DNA from: Acidobacteriota bacterium
Lineage (GTDB): Bacteria; Acidobacteriota; Blastocatellia; UBA7656
Length of the DNA: 64,000 bases
NCBI GenBank assembly: GCA_016201275.1
Contig: JACQDB010000020.1
Span: forward strand, 1-64,000
Direction: 5' to 3'
Positions 53,461-62,266 of this stretch are shown one piece after another. Position numbers and translations under genes: made by a program. Below the pieces are notes generated by a model, which searched no databases, was not told the origin of the DNA, and was given only the letters and a program-made list of their open reading frames with translations. Numbering within the stretch: the first letter of the stretch is position 1; each line of letters starts with the position of its first letter.

Positions 53461-55593
53461 CTAACGTCCTGCTTGAGCGGCCAACGGGCGTTTGAATACT
53501 TTGGTCGTCGTAACGTGCTTCAACAATTCCGCCTTGTCCAAAAAGTAACTGGGCGCGGCTATGCTCTTGCTGAATAATTTTTCGGCTTGATCGTCCCAAT
53601 GGCCGCTCTCTTTATGGTCGCTTTCGCCCAAAGGAATAATCGCGTAAGACTGCGGCGGGTTCGTCATCACGACAACCTGTGTAGAAGTCTGGCCGCCCTG
53701 CCCGACCATCTCTTTGCCGACCGGCGCGAAGCTAATGGCGCGCGGCGTAGCCATGCCGACCGCCTGCAAAGAGCCGCCGCCCACCGGCCAGGTCTTGTCG
53801 CCGCCTCGCCTGCCGACACGGAAATAGGTGCCATATGGCACGCGCACCGCACCGAAGGTCGTCTTGAGCCATTCAGCCGCTTGGCCTAACGCATCAAGAA
53901 GTTTTTCATCCGTGATCGTCGCCGGTGGTTCCACCTCTTTCGCCAGGTCGCCCAGCCCTTTCTTGAACGCATAAAATGCCATAGCGCCTGGTGAATCGGC
54001 ATCGCTGCGACGATTCCAGTTTTGAATCAATTGATAAACCTCGAAAGCCTCGCCGGGTTTCATCATCGCTTTGGCCAATGCCTCTTTCAAACGCGCCTGC
54101 CAAGTTTCGGCTTTCCACACTGTCGGATTGAAAGCGATAGCCAGCGCCTGTTCGAGATTGACCTTGGTGGCTGCGTCCAAAAGCTGCGTCATCATTTCGC
54201 CGCGTTGATGGCGCGGAGCCTTGCGACTGGCATTGTACAAATACGGTGCGGCTGCGTAAGTTTCCGGCTGCAATTCTTTCGGCACCTCTTTCATCATGGC
54301 AAAAGGTGTGACGTTGCAATTGTGCATATAGCCGCTTGCCGGATTGGTGATTTGCACGAGGTCTGAGAAAGGATGCAGCCCTTGCCATTCAGTCGCCGAC
54401 GTATTGCCCGGAACCGGCTGCGACGCATCAACACCTTTGGCGCGAATCGGCACGCGACCATCGCGGACATAAAACAGATCGCCCTGCACAGTGGCGACCA
54501 TGACGTTTTGCTGCATCAACTGCAACCGCGATAATGCCTTCTTCATTTCCGCAAGATTTTTTGCGGTCAGCATTTCATAAATTTCATCGCTGAGGCCAAC
54601 CTCTTCAGCATAAGGAATGGCAAACGCATAGGCCTTGCCATTTTTGTGGGCAACGACTGCGCCGTGATGGGTGTATTCGATTTCGACCTCTTTGACCGCG
54701 AAGCCTTTGTCGGTCTTGACGCCAATCTTCTGTTTGCGAATCGTCATCTCGCGCCACTTGCCATCATATTTATATTGCCGGGGATTTTGCGGGTTGAGTT
54801 CTTCTTCATAAACATCCGAAGTATCAGGGCCGCCTGTGGTCATGGCTATGGAACACCAGCGACTGTGACCAAGCGACGGAATCGGCATACCGAGAATCGA
54901 GACGCCCGCGACATTGAATTCCGGCGCATAGATTCGCACCTGATAAAAACGAAACTCGTCGTACCAACTTAAATGCGGATCAATCACCGCTATGGGCGCG
55001 TTGAGCGTGGTGCGTTTGGCGGCAATCAACATTTGATTCGAGCCGCGATAAGCCATCGGGTCGGGTTGAATTCCGGCTCTTGATAAATCACCAGCCGCTT
55101 CGCCCAACGGCCAGCCGAAAATGATGTAGCGCGACAAGGCTATGACATCCCAGGGGTGAATTTCCTGCGCCCAGGCAGGCACTTGTTCGGGATGCTCTTG
55201 CATAAATTGTTTGATGCCCTCTTGATACGACTCGATGACGGCGCGCATTTTGGGGCTGATGGTGGAATATTTTTCGCGGCTGATTTCTGAATGCCGCCAC
55301 ATTCGTTGAAGTAAATCATCGCGGAAATATTTATCGCCAAAGACCTCTGACATAGTACCGTTGGCGCGGCGATAATTCTTTAACAACTCTTCCAGACGGT
55401 CTTCGGCCTGCGCGTAGCCGATGGCGTAAGCGGCAGCTTCAAGCGAGGGCGCAAAGATATGCGGGATGCCGTATTCATCGCGGTACATGGTGGTGTCGCC
55501 GTTGCTCTTGGCGGTTCGGTTGAGCGCCGCCGTAGAGAGCGCAAACGGCAGCAAAAACCCGATCAGCAGCACGAACGCATAAAGCTTTTTCAT
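53461..55593 (-). CDS. penicillin acylase family protein (N-terminal serine hydrolase)
   Basis: A 710-aa precursor of the Ntn-hydrolase family, normally cleaved to expose an N-terminal Ser on the beta chain. The signal peptide covers residues 1-24. The autocatalytic site is AYRGSNQML, where Ser185 is the likely nucleophile; the typical GSN context is kept. The alpha-type segment carries [20 protein letters not shown]. Members hydrolyse amides such as beta-lactam side chains, or acyl-homoserine lactones. AGGAG precedes the start at 55593, so the upstream start at 55656 is rejected. A terminator follows. Substrate unknown. Confidence 0.9.
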   Translation of the reverse strand: MKKLYAFVLLIGFLLPFALSTAALNRTAKSNGDTTMYRDEYGIPHIFAPSLEAAAYAIGYAQAEDRLEELLKNYRRANGTMSEVFGDKYFRDDLLQRMWRHSEISREKYSTISPKMRAVIESYQEGIKQFMQEHPEQVPAWAQEIHPWDVIALSRYIIFGWPLGEAAGDLSRAGIQPDPMAYRGSNQMLIAAKRTTLNAPIAVIDPHLSWYDEFRFYQVRIYAPEFNVAGVSILGMPIPSLGHSRWCSIAMTTGGPDTSDVYEEELNPQNPRQYKYDGKWREMTIRKQKIGVKTDKGFAVKEVEIEYTHHGAVVAHKNGKAYAFAIPYAEEVGLSDEIYEMLTAKNLAEMKKALSRLQLMQQNVMVATVQGDLFYVRDGRVPIRAKGVDASQPVPGNTSATEWQGLHPFSDLVQITNPASGYMHNCNVTPFAMMKEVPKELQPETYAAAPYLYNASRKAPRHQRGEMMTQLLDAATKVNLEQALAIAFNPTVWKAETWQARLKEALAKAMMKPGEAFEVYQLIQNWNRRSDADSPGAMAFYAFKKGLGDLAKEVEPPATITDEKLLDALGQAAEWLKTTFGAVRVPYGTYFRVGRRGGDKTWPVGGGSLQAVGMATPRAISFAPVGKEMVGQGGQTSTQVVVMTNPPQSYAIIPLGESDHKESGHWDDQAEKLFSKSIAAPSYFLDKAELLKHVTTTKVFKRPLAAQAGR

Positions 55594-55842
55594 AGCCAAA
55601 CTCCTGGTCTCGAAAGGTGAAAGCATCCACGGTTGAGCGCAGCGATGATAAGCCATGCAAAGTTCGCTTGTCCACTTGTCGGTTTTGGTTTTTGCGGACG
55701 GGCGTGGGCTTGGCTTTTCAACTTGTAGGCGGTTTGAAAAATGATTATGCTTTTGGCGTCCAATCCAAAATCACTAGCATCGCCGCACTCCTCCATTTTC
55801 GGATGGCTGATTTATGGTTTCGCAGTTAGGTCGGGCAATCGT

Positions 55843-56742
55843 ATGAACAGAAGACAAGCACTTTTTTCGCTGGCGGCAATGGGTGCCACAGCGTTATTCA
55901 AATCCGCTTCCTTACTCAACTTCAATGACAGCAAAGCGCTGCTACGCTTTGCCGTCATCGGCGATTGGGGAACCGGCGACCGCACCGAAGGAGAGTTGGC
56001 GAAAACCATGTTTGAAACCCACCAGCGCGACCCTTTTGAATTTATACTGACGGTTGGTGACAACATCTATCCAGACGGCAAGCCCGAACATTTCGTCAAG
56101 AAATTCGAGAAACCGTTTGAAGCTTTGTTACGCGCTCAGGTGCCGTTTTACGCAACCTTGGGCAATCACGATGTCGAAGGCGGACGCCAGGCGCAGGTTG
56201 CTTATCCTTTATTTCACATGAACGGCGAGAGCTATTATCAATTGAGCAAAGCCAACGGCCTGATTGAAGCGTTCATGATTGATTCGACCGCATTCAACGA
56301 GCGGCAAAGGTCGTGGCTGGAAGCGGCGTTGAAATCGTCAACCGCCAAATGGAAAGTGGCCTGCTTCCATCACCCGCTCTATTCATCAGGCAAAAAGCAT
56401 GGCTCGCAGGATGACTTGAGAAAACTGCTGGAGCCGCTCTTAATGAATTACGGCGTCAAGGTTGTGTTTTCCGGTCACGATCATTTTTATGAACGCTTGA
56501 AGGTGAAAAACGACATTCAGTATTTTGTCACGGGCGCGGGCGGGTCGTTGCGACGTGGCGGCTTGAATCAACATAGCGGCCTGACTGCCGCCAGTTATGA
56601 CCAAGACAATCATTTCATGGTCATCGAAATGAACGAGACGGAAATTTCCTTTCGCGCCATCAACCGCATCGGCGACATCGTGGACAAGGGGCTGCTTCAA
56701 AAAACTCCGGCGGCGGTGGTCGGCGCGATGGCTGGATTTTAA
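55843..56742 (+). CDS. metallophosphoesterase, tartrate-resistant acid phosphatase-like
   Basis: A 299-aa protein. The start at 55843 gives a Tat-like N-terminus MNRRQALFSLAAMGATALF. The calcineurin-like motifs are FAVIGDWGTGD, TVGDNIYPDG, ATLGNHDVEGG, CFHHPLYSSG and VFSGHDHFYERL, in the order of purple acid phosphatases. It should dephosphorylate esters outside the cytosol. It is one of the few plus-strand genes and faces the nicotinamidase gene convergently. The 249-bp spacer upstream separates it divergently from the penicillin-acylase gene and shows no feature. Confidence 0.88.
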   Translation: MNRRQALFSLAAMGATALFKSASLLNFNDSKALLRFAVIGDWGTGDRTEGELAKTMFETHQRDPFEFILTVGDNIYPDGKPEHFVKKFEKPFEALLRAQVPFYATLGNHDVEGGRQAQVAYPLFHMNGESYYQLSKANGLIEAFMIDSTAFNERQRSWLEAALKSSTAKWKVACFHHPLYSSGKKHGSQDDLRKLLEPLLMNYGVKVVFSGHDHFYERLKVKNDIQYFVTGAGGSLRRGGLNQHSGLTAASYDQDNHFMVIEMNETEISFRAINRIGDIVDKGLLQKTPAAVVGAMAGF

Positions 56743-56793
56743 GCCGCTTGATGAAGGTGGCGAAAATCGCTTCACGGTTTTCCGCCACCTTCA

Positions 56794-57408
56794 TCAAGCC
56801 CCGGTAGTCGAAGCGGCGCGGGCTTGGCGAAGCAATTCATCGCTATGAATTACTTGCGCGCCGCGCTTGAGCACTTCGCCAATGGCTCGTTCCCCATCGC
56901 CTTCCTGCACTTCGACAGCGCGAATCGCATCGCCGATCACCACAACCTCATAACCATTTTGCAAAGCCGCAAGCGCCGTAACCTTGACGCAATAATCGGT
57001 CGCCAGCCCGGCGATAAAAACTTTCTCTATGCCCTTCTTTTGCAGATACGGATGCAACGAATCGCCGGCTTCATTGCGGCCATCGAAGCCGGAATAGGAA
57101 TCGTCTGCGGGGGTGTAGGCTTTGCGGAAATAGTCGTCTATGCGGGTTTGCTGAAGCGCCCTATGCAGGGCTGCGCCGTTGCTGTGCTGCACACAATGCG
57201 GCGGCCACATCCCGCCGTACTGACGAAAGGAGCAGTGATTGAACGGATGCCAATCCAAGGTAGCGACAACCACAGGAAATAACCGCATCAAGCGATTGAC
57301 CACTTCAACAACCGCATCGCCATCGTTGACTGCCAGCGCCCCGCCGGGGCAAAAATCATTTTGTATATCCACCAAAATTAATGCGGACTGCTGAAATAGC
57401 CGATTCAT
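56794..57408 (-). CDS. pncA: nicotinamidase / isochorismatase-family amidohydrolase
   Basis: A 204-aa cysteine amidohydrolase that most likely deamidates nicotinamide to nicotinate in NAD salvage. The catalytic Asp and metal site are ILVDIQNDFCPGG, with the zinc ligands in DWHPFNHCSF; the Lys region is near KKGIEKVFIAGLATDYCV, where Cys is the nucleophile. The ATG at 57408 has GGGAGAG upstream; the start at 57474 would add 22 unrelated residues. It is the last gene of a run that includes an alpha/beta hydrolase and an acyl-CoA ligase. Confidence 0.9.
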   Translation of the reverse strand: MNRLFQQSALILVDIQNDFCPGGALAVNDGDAVVEVVNRLMRLFPVVVATLDWHPFNHCSFRQYGGMWPPHCVQHSNGAALHRALQQTRIDDYFRKAYTPADDSYSGFDGRNEAGDSLHPYLQKKGIEKVFIAGLATDYCVKVTALAALQNGYEVVVIGDAIRAVEVQEGDGERAIGEVLKRGAQVIHSDELLRQARAASTTGA

Positions 57409-57495
57409 AAATTCTCTCCCGCGCAAATGGCTTTCCATCCCCTGTATTGTAGCGGCACTTTTCGCCCAGCCCAACCCCTGCCCTAAGCCGTGCTT

Positions 57496-58284
57496 TCAAT
57501 GTTCCTTAAAAAAGTTAAGCATCTCGCGGTGAGAAATTTCCGTCTGGTCGGTCATAAAAATGTGACTGGCATTTTTGAGCATGAGCAATTTCGCCTGGGG
57601 GATTAAAGCGGCAATCAGTCGGCCATTTTCAGGCGGCACCAGGGCATCGCTTTCGCCGTGAATCACCAAAGTCGGCGCGGTGATTTGCGACAGGCGCTGG
57701 CGCGATTCCCAAGACAAAATCGCGCCAAGCTGTCCGTAATACCCGGCCTCGGTCGGAAACCATTGCATACGAATCTGCAAATCTTCTTCGACCTTTTCAC
57801 GCGGCGTCCCGGCATCGTAAATAAACGGAACCATCGCATAAGCGCCATCTTTGGGCGTCATCGAGCCACGGGCTTTCAAAATTTCCAGCACCTTCGGGGC
57901 GGCGGTTTTGACGCTTTTGCCGCCGAAATTGGTGCAGCCCAAAATCAGCGCACGCACGCGCTCAGGATAACTCAAGGCGAATTCCTGGGCGATCATACCG
58001 CCCATCGAAATGCCGAACACGCGAGCTTGTTCGATATTGGCAGCATCCATAACCGCTTTGACATCTGCCGCCATGGCGGCGATGGAATAGGGCGGCGGCG
58101 GCACACTGCTGCGCCCGACACCGCGATTTTCTATGACGAGGGTGCGGAAATGCTCGGCCATCAACGGGCGCGTGCGATGCCACATATCAATGCTCGAAGC
58201 CAAGCCCATGATTAGCACCAACGGTTCGCCTTTGCCCGCTTCTTCCCAATAAATTTTGGCACCGGAATTTTCGATGTATGGCAT
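57496..58284 (-). CDS. alpha/beta hydrolase
   Basis: A 262-aa alpha/beta hydrolase of the epoxide-hydrolase/esterase type. The oxyanion loop is LVLIMGLASS, the nucleophile elbow GISMGGMIAQEF with Ser, the Asp lies in GESDALVPPENG, and the His is in NASHIFMTDQ. The ATG at 58284 shares its A with the TGA stop of the upstream Rpn-like gene, so translation is coupled. AAGGACGGG precedes it. Substrate unknown; carboxylesterase or lactonase activity is typical. Confidence 0.88.
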   Translation of the reverse strand: MPYIENSGAKIYWEEAGKGEPLVLIMGLASSIDMWHRTRPLMAEHFRTLVIENRGVGRSSVPPPPYSIAAMAADVKAVMDAANIEQARVFGISMGGMIAQEFALSYPERVRALILGCTNFGGKSVKTAAPKVLEILKARGSMTPKDGAYAMVPFIYDAGTPREKVEEDLQIRMQWFPTEAGYYGQLGAILSWESRQRLSQITAPTLVIHGESDALVPPENGRLIAALIPQAKLLMLKNASHIFMTDQTEISHREMLNFFKEH

Positions 58285-59264
58285 CAGTCCCGTCCTTTCG
58301 TATGGTGCTTGAGCCATGCCGTCAACTCACTTTTGTTTTTGAAATCGAGTAAGGCGATGGCCAGTCTTTCAAGCTGCTTTACGGAAAGTGCATCAATCTG
58401 TTTGCGAACCGGCAGCGCGAGTTTACCAAAGCGGCGCGTCAACAGACGTACTACCAGCTTTCTCTCTCCTTGCTCCAAGCCTTGCTCCAAGCCTTGCTCC
58501 AAGCCTTGCTCCAAGCCTTGCTCCAAGCCTTGCTCCAAGCCCCGCTCCAAGCCTTGTTGCAAGCCTTGCTCCAAGCCTCTTTGAATCCAATCTTGAACCA
58601 CCACTGATTCTTCCAACATATCGCCCTCCTTCAATATCCGATAAATCAAGTTTCTATCATAGCGCAAGCCAGCCAGAGCCTGCGACATGGTGATCAACTC
58701 GCGGCGTTCCTGCACCACCTGCTGTTTGGCGATTGCCGAGGCCACCCGGCGCAATAGTTTTTCACCCGAAGCGGTCTGACAAATCGTCGCCAAGGGCAAC
58801 AAACCGACATACGGCAACAGCTCTTCCGGGTCTTCCTGCCACATCCGTTTCACCTTGAAACGATGCAGCGTATCTTCATCCTCATACGTCTCCGGCACTG
58901 CTTCACCGCTGTCTTTTAATACCAACACCACTTGCCGAATTCGCTGCTCTTCATAAATTCGCTTAAAGCCGACTTTATAATCCAGCATACGCAGAGGCAG
59001 CGGCGGCTGACTCTTTGCCGAGGTTTGAAATTCGATATGAAACAACTCGCCTGCGGCGCTGAATTGAATCGCCGCATCAGCGCGAATCGGCTCGCGGCTC
59101 AATTCCGTTTTGACGATTTCTAGCGTCTCTGCTTGAATGCCAAACAGCCAGGCAACAAATTGTTCAGGATATTTTTCCGCTAGTTTCTTACACAGGTTAT
59201 CGCTCGGCAAAAGCTTCTGCCGAGCAGTCAGTTGCGGCTCCATAGGGATCTGTGGTTTCTTCAA
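58284..59264 (-). CDS. Rpn-like PD-(D/E)XK nuclease protein with EQGL repeat tail
   Basis: A 326-aa protein. The first 200 residues resemble Rpn/DUF4351-type PD-(D/E)XK nuclease proteins: LCKKLAEKYPEQFVAWLFG, EIVKTELSREPIRADAAIQF, FHIEFQTSAKS and LRMLDYKVGFKR. A tail with some nine copies of LEQG (about residues 230-266) is followed by ERKLVVRLLTRRFGKLALP, which matches the C-terminal cap of this group. The gene start could be TTG at 59264 or ATG at 59243. The repeat DNA is a 12-bp minisatellite, so the length may vary between strains. It lies inside an otherwise metabolic run; transposon-like spread of the family is known. Confidence 0.75.
   Translation of the reverse strand: MKKPQIPMEPQLTARQKLLPSDNLCKKLAEKYPEQFVAWLFGIQAETLEIVKTELSREPIRADAAIQFSAAGELFHIEFQTSAKSQPPLPLRMLDYKVGFKRIYEEQRIRQVVLVLKDSGEAVPETYEDEDTLHRFKVKRMWQEDPEELLPYVGLLPLATICQTASGEKLLRRVASAIAKQQVVQERRELITMSQALAGLRYDRNLIYRILKEGDMLEESVVVQDWIQRGLEQGLQQGLERGLEQGLEQGLEQGLEQGLEQGLEQGERKLVVRLLTRRFGKLALPVRKQIDALSVKQLERLAIALLDFKNKSELTAWLKHHTKGRD
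58470..58578 (-). repeat. 12-bp minisatellite (about nine units) encoding LEQG repeats
   Basis: The unit TTGCTCCAAGCC (plus strand) recurs about nine times with one CCCGCTCC variant and one TTGTTGC variant. It keeps the reading frame, so unit gain or loss changes the tail length by four residues per unit. Slippage-prone; a likely source of phase or length variation. Confidence 0.85.
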
Positions 59265-59300
59265 TACTCGGCATCCTGGGGTTGACGATACCCTTGGCCT

Positions 59301-60806
59301 TTAGCGCTTCACGGGGTCGCCCCACTGCACTTCCTGACGCAGTTTCGGCTTCACAATTTTGCCATTCGGATTCCTCGGCAGCGGCGTCGCACTGATGCTC
59401 ACATACTGCGGCACTTTGAAGTCAGCAATCAATTCTCTCGTAAAAGCGCACAATTCTTTGGGGTCGAGCGCTTGCCCAGGCTTCGGAAAAATCACCGCGC
59501 CGACCTTTTCGCCCATCACTTCATCAGGAACGCCTAGCACCGCCACTTCAAACACCGCAGGATGCGCGGCTATCGCATTCTCGACCTCCACGCAATAAAC
59601 ATTTTCGCCGCCACGACAAATCATGTCTTTCTTGCGATCAACAATCTGCACGAAGCCGTCCGCATCTATGCGCGCCATATCGCCAGTGTGCAACCAGCCG
59701 TCAACAAAGGCCGCCGCTGTCGCTTCCGCTTTGTTCCAATACCCGGCAACAATATTCTGCCCGCGAATCAACAACTCGCCCGCGCCGGTCTCTTCATCAA
59801 TTTCAAACAATTGCAAATCCACCACCGGCGCAGCAAAGCCCACAGTTTCGGCGCGTGTCTTCGCATAATCGTGGGGCAGGAAAGTTGACACCGAAGAAGT
59901 TTCGGACAAGCCGAAACCATTGCCCAGACGCGCCTGCGGATAGGCTTCCATCAATTGCGCGACCAGTTCCGGCGCGGTCGGCGCGCCGCCATAGGTCACC
60001 CAACGCACGTGCGACACATCCAGCGTTTGAAATTGCGGTTGATTAATCGCCAGCCAATGAATCGCCGGAACCGAAGTCAGCAAATCGCAGCGCTCCTCTT
60101 TGATAGCGCGCAAAAAATCCTGCACATTGAACGAAGGCATGATCACCGTCGTGCCGCCGCCATCAAGCGTCGGTAAAAACTGGCTATTGCAACCCGTCAC
60201 ATGAAAGAGCGGCACTGAAACCAGATTGCGAACATTGTCATAACGCGCCATGCGATTGATGCGCTGACAGGTTTCGACATTGGATAAAAAATTTTCCTGC
60301 GTGGTCATCGCGCCTTTGGGAAATCCCGTCGTGCCGCTGGTATAAAAGATTGCCGCCACCTCTTCGCGTCGCACATCATCCAGCACGAACGGCGTCCCAG
60401 TGGGCAAGGCTTCGCCGGTTTGAAAGACAAATTTCGCGCCGGAATCATTAACTACATATTCGACTTCGGCTGCGCTGAAGCGCGTGTTGACGGGTACGGC
60501 AATCGCGCCAATCATCTGCGCGCCATAAAACGCCAGACACCAATCCACACCGTTTGGCAGATGAATTCCTACGCGGTCGCCGCGCTTTACGCCCAAGGCT
60601 TTCAAGCCCCCGGCCACGCGAGTCGCTTCGTCCCAAAATTCCTGATAGCGCAAACGCCTGCCGCCCAATTCAACCAACGCTTCGTGCTGCGGCGTTCGCT
60701 CAACCGGCACGCGCAGCATCTCAATCAAATTATTCGGCAAATTCGTGTAACGAGCGATGCCCTGTGCATCGCGTTCAACGCCGCTTCTATCGAACGGATA
60801 TTCCAT
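59301..60806 (-). CDS. acyl-CoA synthetase (class I adenylate-forming)
   Basis: A 501-aa ligase. The ATP loop is IFYTSGTTGFPKGAMTTQ near residue 155, with the motifs GFGLSETSS, GWLHTGDMARID and the Lys region RNPNGKIVKPKL at the C-terminus. The opening KGVKRGDRVGIHLPNGVDW (written partly here as RGDRVGIHLPNG) fits fatty-acid or aromatic-acid CoA ligases of the CaiC/FadD13 kind. GGGAGAG precedes the ATG. It lies 57 bp downstream of a phosphotriesterase-family gene and near an SDR remnant, suggesting a catabolic cluster. Confidence 0.88.
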   Translation of the reverse strand: MEYPFDRSGVERDAQGIARYTNLPNNLIEMLRVPVERTPQHEALVELGGRRLRYQEFWDEATRVAGGLKALGVKRGDRVGIHLPNGVDWCLAFYGAQMIGAIAVPVNTRFSAAEVEYVVNDSGAKFVFQTGEALPTGTPFVLDDVRREEVAAIFYTSGTTGFPKGAMTTQENFLSNVETCQRINRMARYDNVRNLVSVPLFHVTGCNSQFLPTLDGGGTTVIMPSFNVQDFLRAIKEERCDLLTSVPAIHWLAINQPQFQTLDVSHVRWVTYGGAPTAPELVAQLMEAYPQARLGNGFGLSETSSVSTFLPHDYAKTRAETVGFAAPVVDLQLFEIDEETGAGELLIRGQNIVAGYWNKAEATAAAFVDGWLHTGDMARIDADGFVQIVDRKKDMICRGGENVYCVEVENAIAAHPAVFEVAVLGVPDEVMGEKVGAVIFPKPGQALDPKELCAFTRELIADFKVPQYVSISATPLPRNPNGKIVKPKLRQEVQWGDPVKR

Positions 60807-60863
60807 TAAATTCTCTCCCTCTCTCCCTGTCTCCCCTTCTCCTTGTCTCTTCTACTCCCCTTC

Positions 60864-61841
60864 TCAATATGCGCCCTGAGTTGCAAAAATCCGGCGCGGG
60901 TTTTCCACCAGCATCATCTGAATTTGTTGCTCGCTGACGCCCTGTTCCTGCAACGCCGGAATGACATCGTTATGAATGTGGAGAAAATGCCAACGCGGTA
61001 AGATAATCGGCAAGCTCTCTTCCGGCAACCAGTCGTTGAAACAAGCGGCATCCTGCGACAACACCATTTTATTAGCGTGTCCGCGATGGCACATTTCCGC
61101 GACGGTCCTGACGCGGTCTTCAAAGGGCAGCAGAACATCTATGCCGAATCTGTCCATGCCCAGATACGAGCCTTGCGCGATGAGTTTTTCCAGATACGCT
61201 ATATCTGTTGTGTCGCCCGAATGACCGATGATGACGCGAGATAAATCCACGCCCTCTTCGGCAAAGATACGTTGCTGTTCAAGGCCGCGTTCGGTGTGCG
61301 CGTGAGTATGCGTAGAGATCGGCACGCCGGTTTGGCGATGCGCTTTGGCAACGGCGCGCAGCACGCGCTCGACGCCTTCGGTGACGCCTTGCCGATCCGT
61401 AGCGCATTTCAAGATCGCCGCTTTGACGCCGGTTCCGGCAATGCCTTCTTCGATGTCGCGGACAAACATCTCGGTCATGATTTCCGGGCCATTGAGAATG
61501 GTGTCGGGACCGCGATATTGAAAATACATAGGAATATCGTTGTAGGTATAAACCCCTGTGGCCACGATGATGTTGATGTCGGTCTGGGCGGCGATGCGTT
61601 GAATGCGCGGGATGTAGCGCCCCAAACCGAGGACGGTTAAATCAACCACGGAGTCAACGCCACGCGCTTTCAATTCATTGAGCCGCGTGATGGCGTCATT
61701 GATGCGCTGCTCTTCATCGCCCCAAATTTCGGGGAAGTTTTGATTGATCTCTGTCGAAAGCACAAAGATATGTTCGTGCATCAAGGTCTGCCCTAATTGG
61801 TCAGTCCCGATTGCGCCTTTTACGGTGTTTATCTGTGGCAT
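60864..61841 (-). CDS. phosphotriesterase-family (PTE/lactonase-like) metallohydrolase
   Basis: A 325-aa binuclear amidohydrolase. Metal ligands are in LMHEHIFV (HxH), the carboxylated Lys in AAILKCATD, then the pair STHTHAHT and IIGHSGDTTD, and the Asp in LSQDAACF. This set matches PTE and lactonases of the SsoPox/PLL kind. The natural substrate is probably a lactone rather than an organophosphate. AGGAGGAA precedes the ATG. It is upstream of the acyl-CoA ligase on the same strand. Confidence 0.87.
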   Translation of the reverse strand: MPQINTVKGAIGTDQLGQTLMHEHIFVLSTEINQNFPEIWGDEEQRINDAITRLNELKARGVDSVVDLTVLGLGRYIPRIQRIAAQTDINIIVATGVYTYNDIPMYFQYRGPDTILNGPEIMTEMFVRDIEEGIAGTGVKAAILKCATDRQGVTEGVERVLRAVAKAHRQTGVPISTHTHAHTERGLEQQRIFAEEGVDLSRVIIGHSGDTTDIAYLEKLIAQGSYLGMDRFGIDVLLPFEDRVRTVAEMCHRGHANKMVLSQDAACFNDWLPEESLPIILPRWHFLHIHNDVIPALQEQGVSEQQIQMMLVENPRRIFATQGAY

Positions 61842-61861
61842 TTTTCCTCCTAGCGAAAACT

Positions 61862-62155
61862 TTACAATTCAATTTTTAACTTGCGAATTCTCTTGGTGGC
61901 GATTCGATGCCCTAATAACCCGCCAGCCAATCCGCCTCCCAAATATCCAAACAAAAAGCCAAAGCCATGCTCTACAAGAAAGAGCAATCCTAGAGAGAGA
62001 GTGAAGGCTCCCAATCCTGCATAGAAGGCGGAGAAAGAGTATAAAAGAATACTTCTCGAATAAGGGTCAACACGAGTAGTGGCTATGTGGACTAAACTAC
62101 CCAAGCCACCAAAAACCATTAGCGCAAATGTAAAGCCCATCATTGGAAGTAACAT
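61862..62155 (-). CDS. small membrane protein
   Basis: A 97-aa protein with three hydrophobic helices (MGFTFALMVFGGLGSLVHIA, LLYSFSAFYAGLGAFTLSLG and a Gly-rich FGFLFGYLGGGLAGGLLGH) and a short basic C-terminus KRIRKLKIEL. No family is recognised. AGGAGAG precedes the ATG. It starts about 20 bp after the SDR remnant and 20 bp before the PTE gene, so likely part of the same transcript. Confidence 0.6.
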   Translation of the reverse strand: MLLPMMGFTFALMVFGGLGSLVHIATTRVDPYSRSILLYSFSAFYAGLGAFTLSLGLLFLVEHGFGFLFGYLGGGLAGGLLGHRIATKRIRKLKIEL

Positions 62156-62176
62156 TGGGGCTCTCCTGTAATGCTA

Positions 62177-62266
62177 TTAAACAATCGTCATGCCATCATC
62201 AACAACTATCGCTTGACCTGCGATGTAGTTTGAAGCGTCAGTCGCTAAAAACACTGCTACGCCTTT
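62177..62266 (-). pseudogene. 3' remnant of a short-chain dehydrogenase (SDR) gene
   Basis: The minus-strand frame reads KGVAVFLATDASNYIAGQAI then VVDDGMTIV and a TAA stop at 62177. This is the classical C-terminus of SDR enzymes (FLASDxASYITGQxxxVDGG). The frame is closed by a TGA at 62267-62269, which is also the stop of the methyltransferase gene, so everything upstream of this point has been replaced. The 5' part of the SDR gene is not in the window. Confidence 0.75.

Noticed and set aside
58309..58693. plus-strand Pro/Ser/Ala or Lys-Pro-Cys repeat proteins
   Set aside because: They are antisense readings of the 12-bp minisatellite in the Rpn-like gene.
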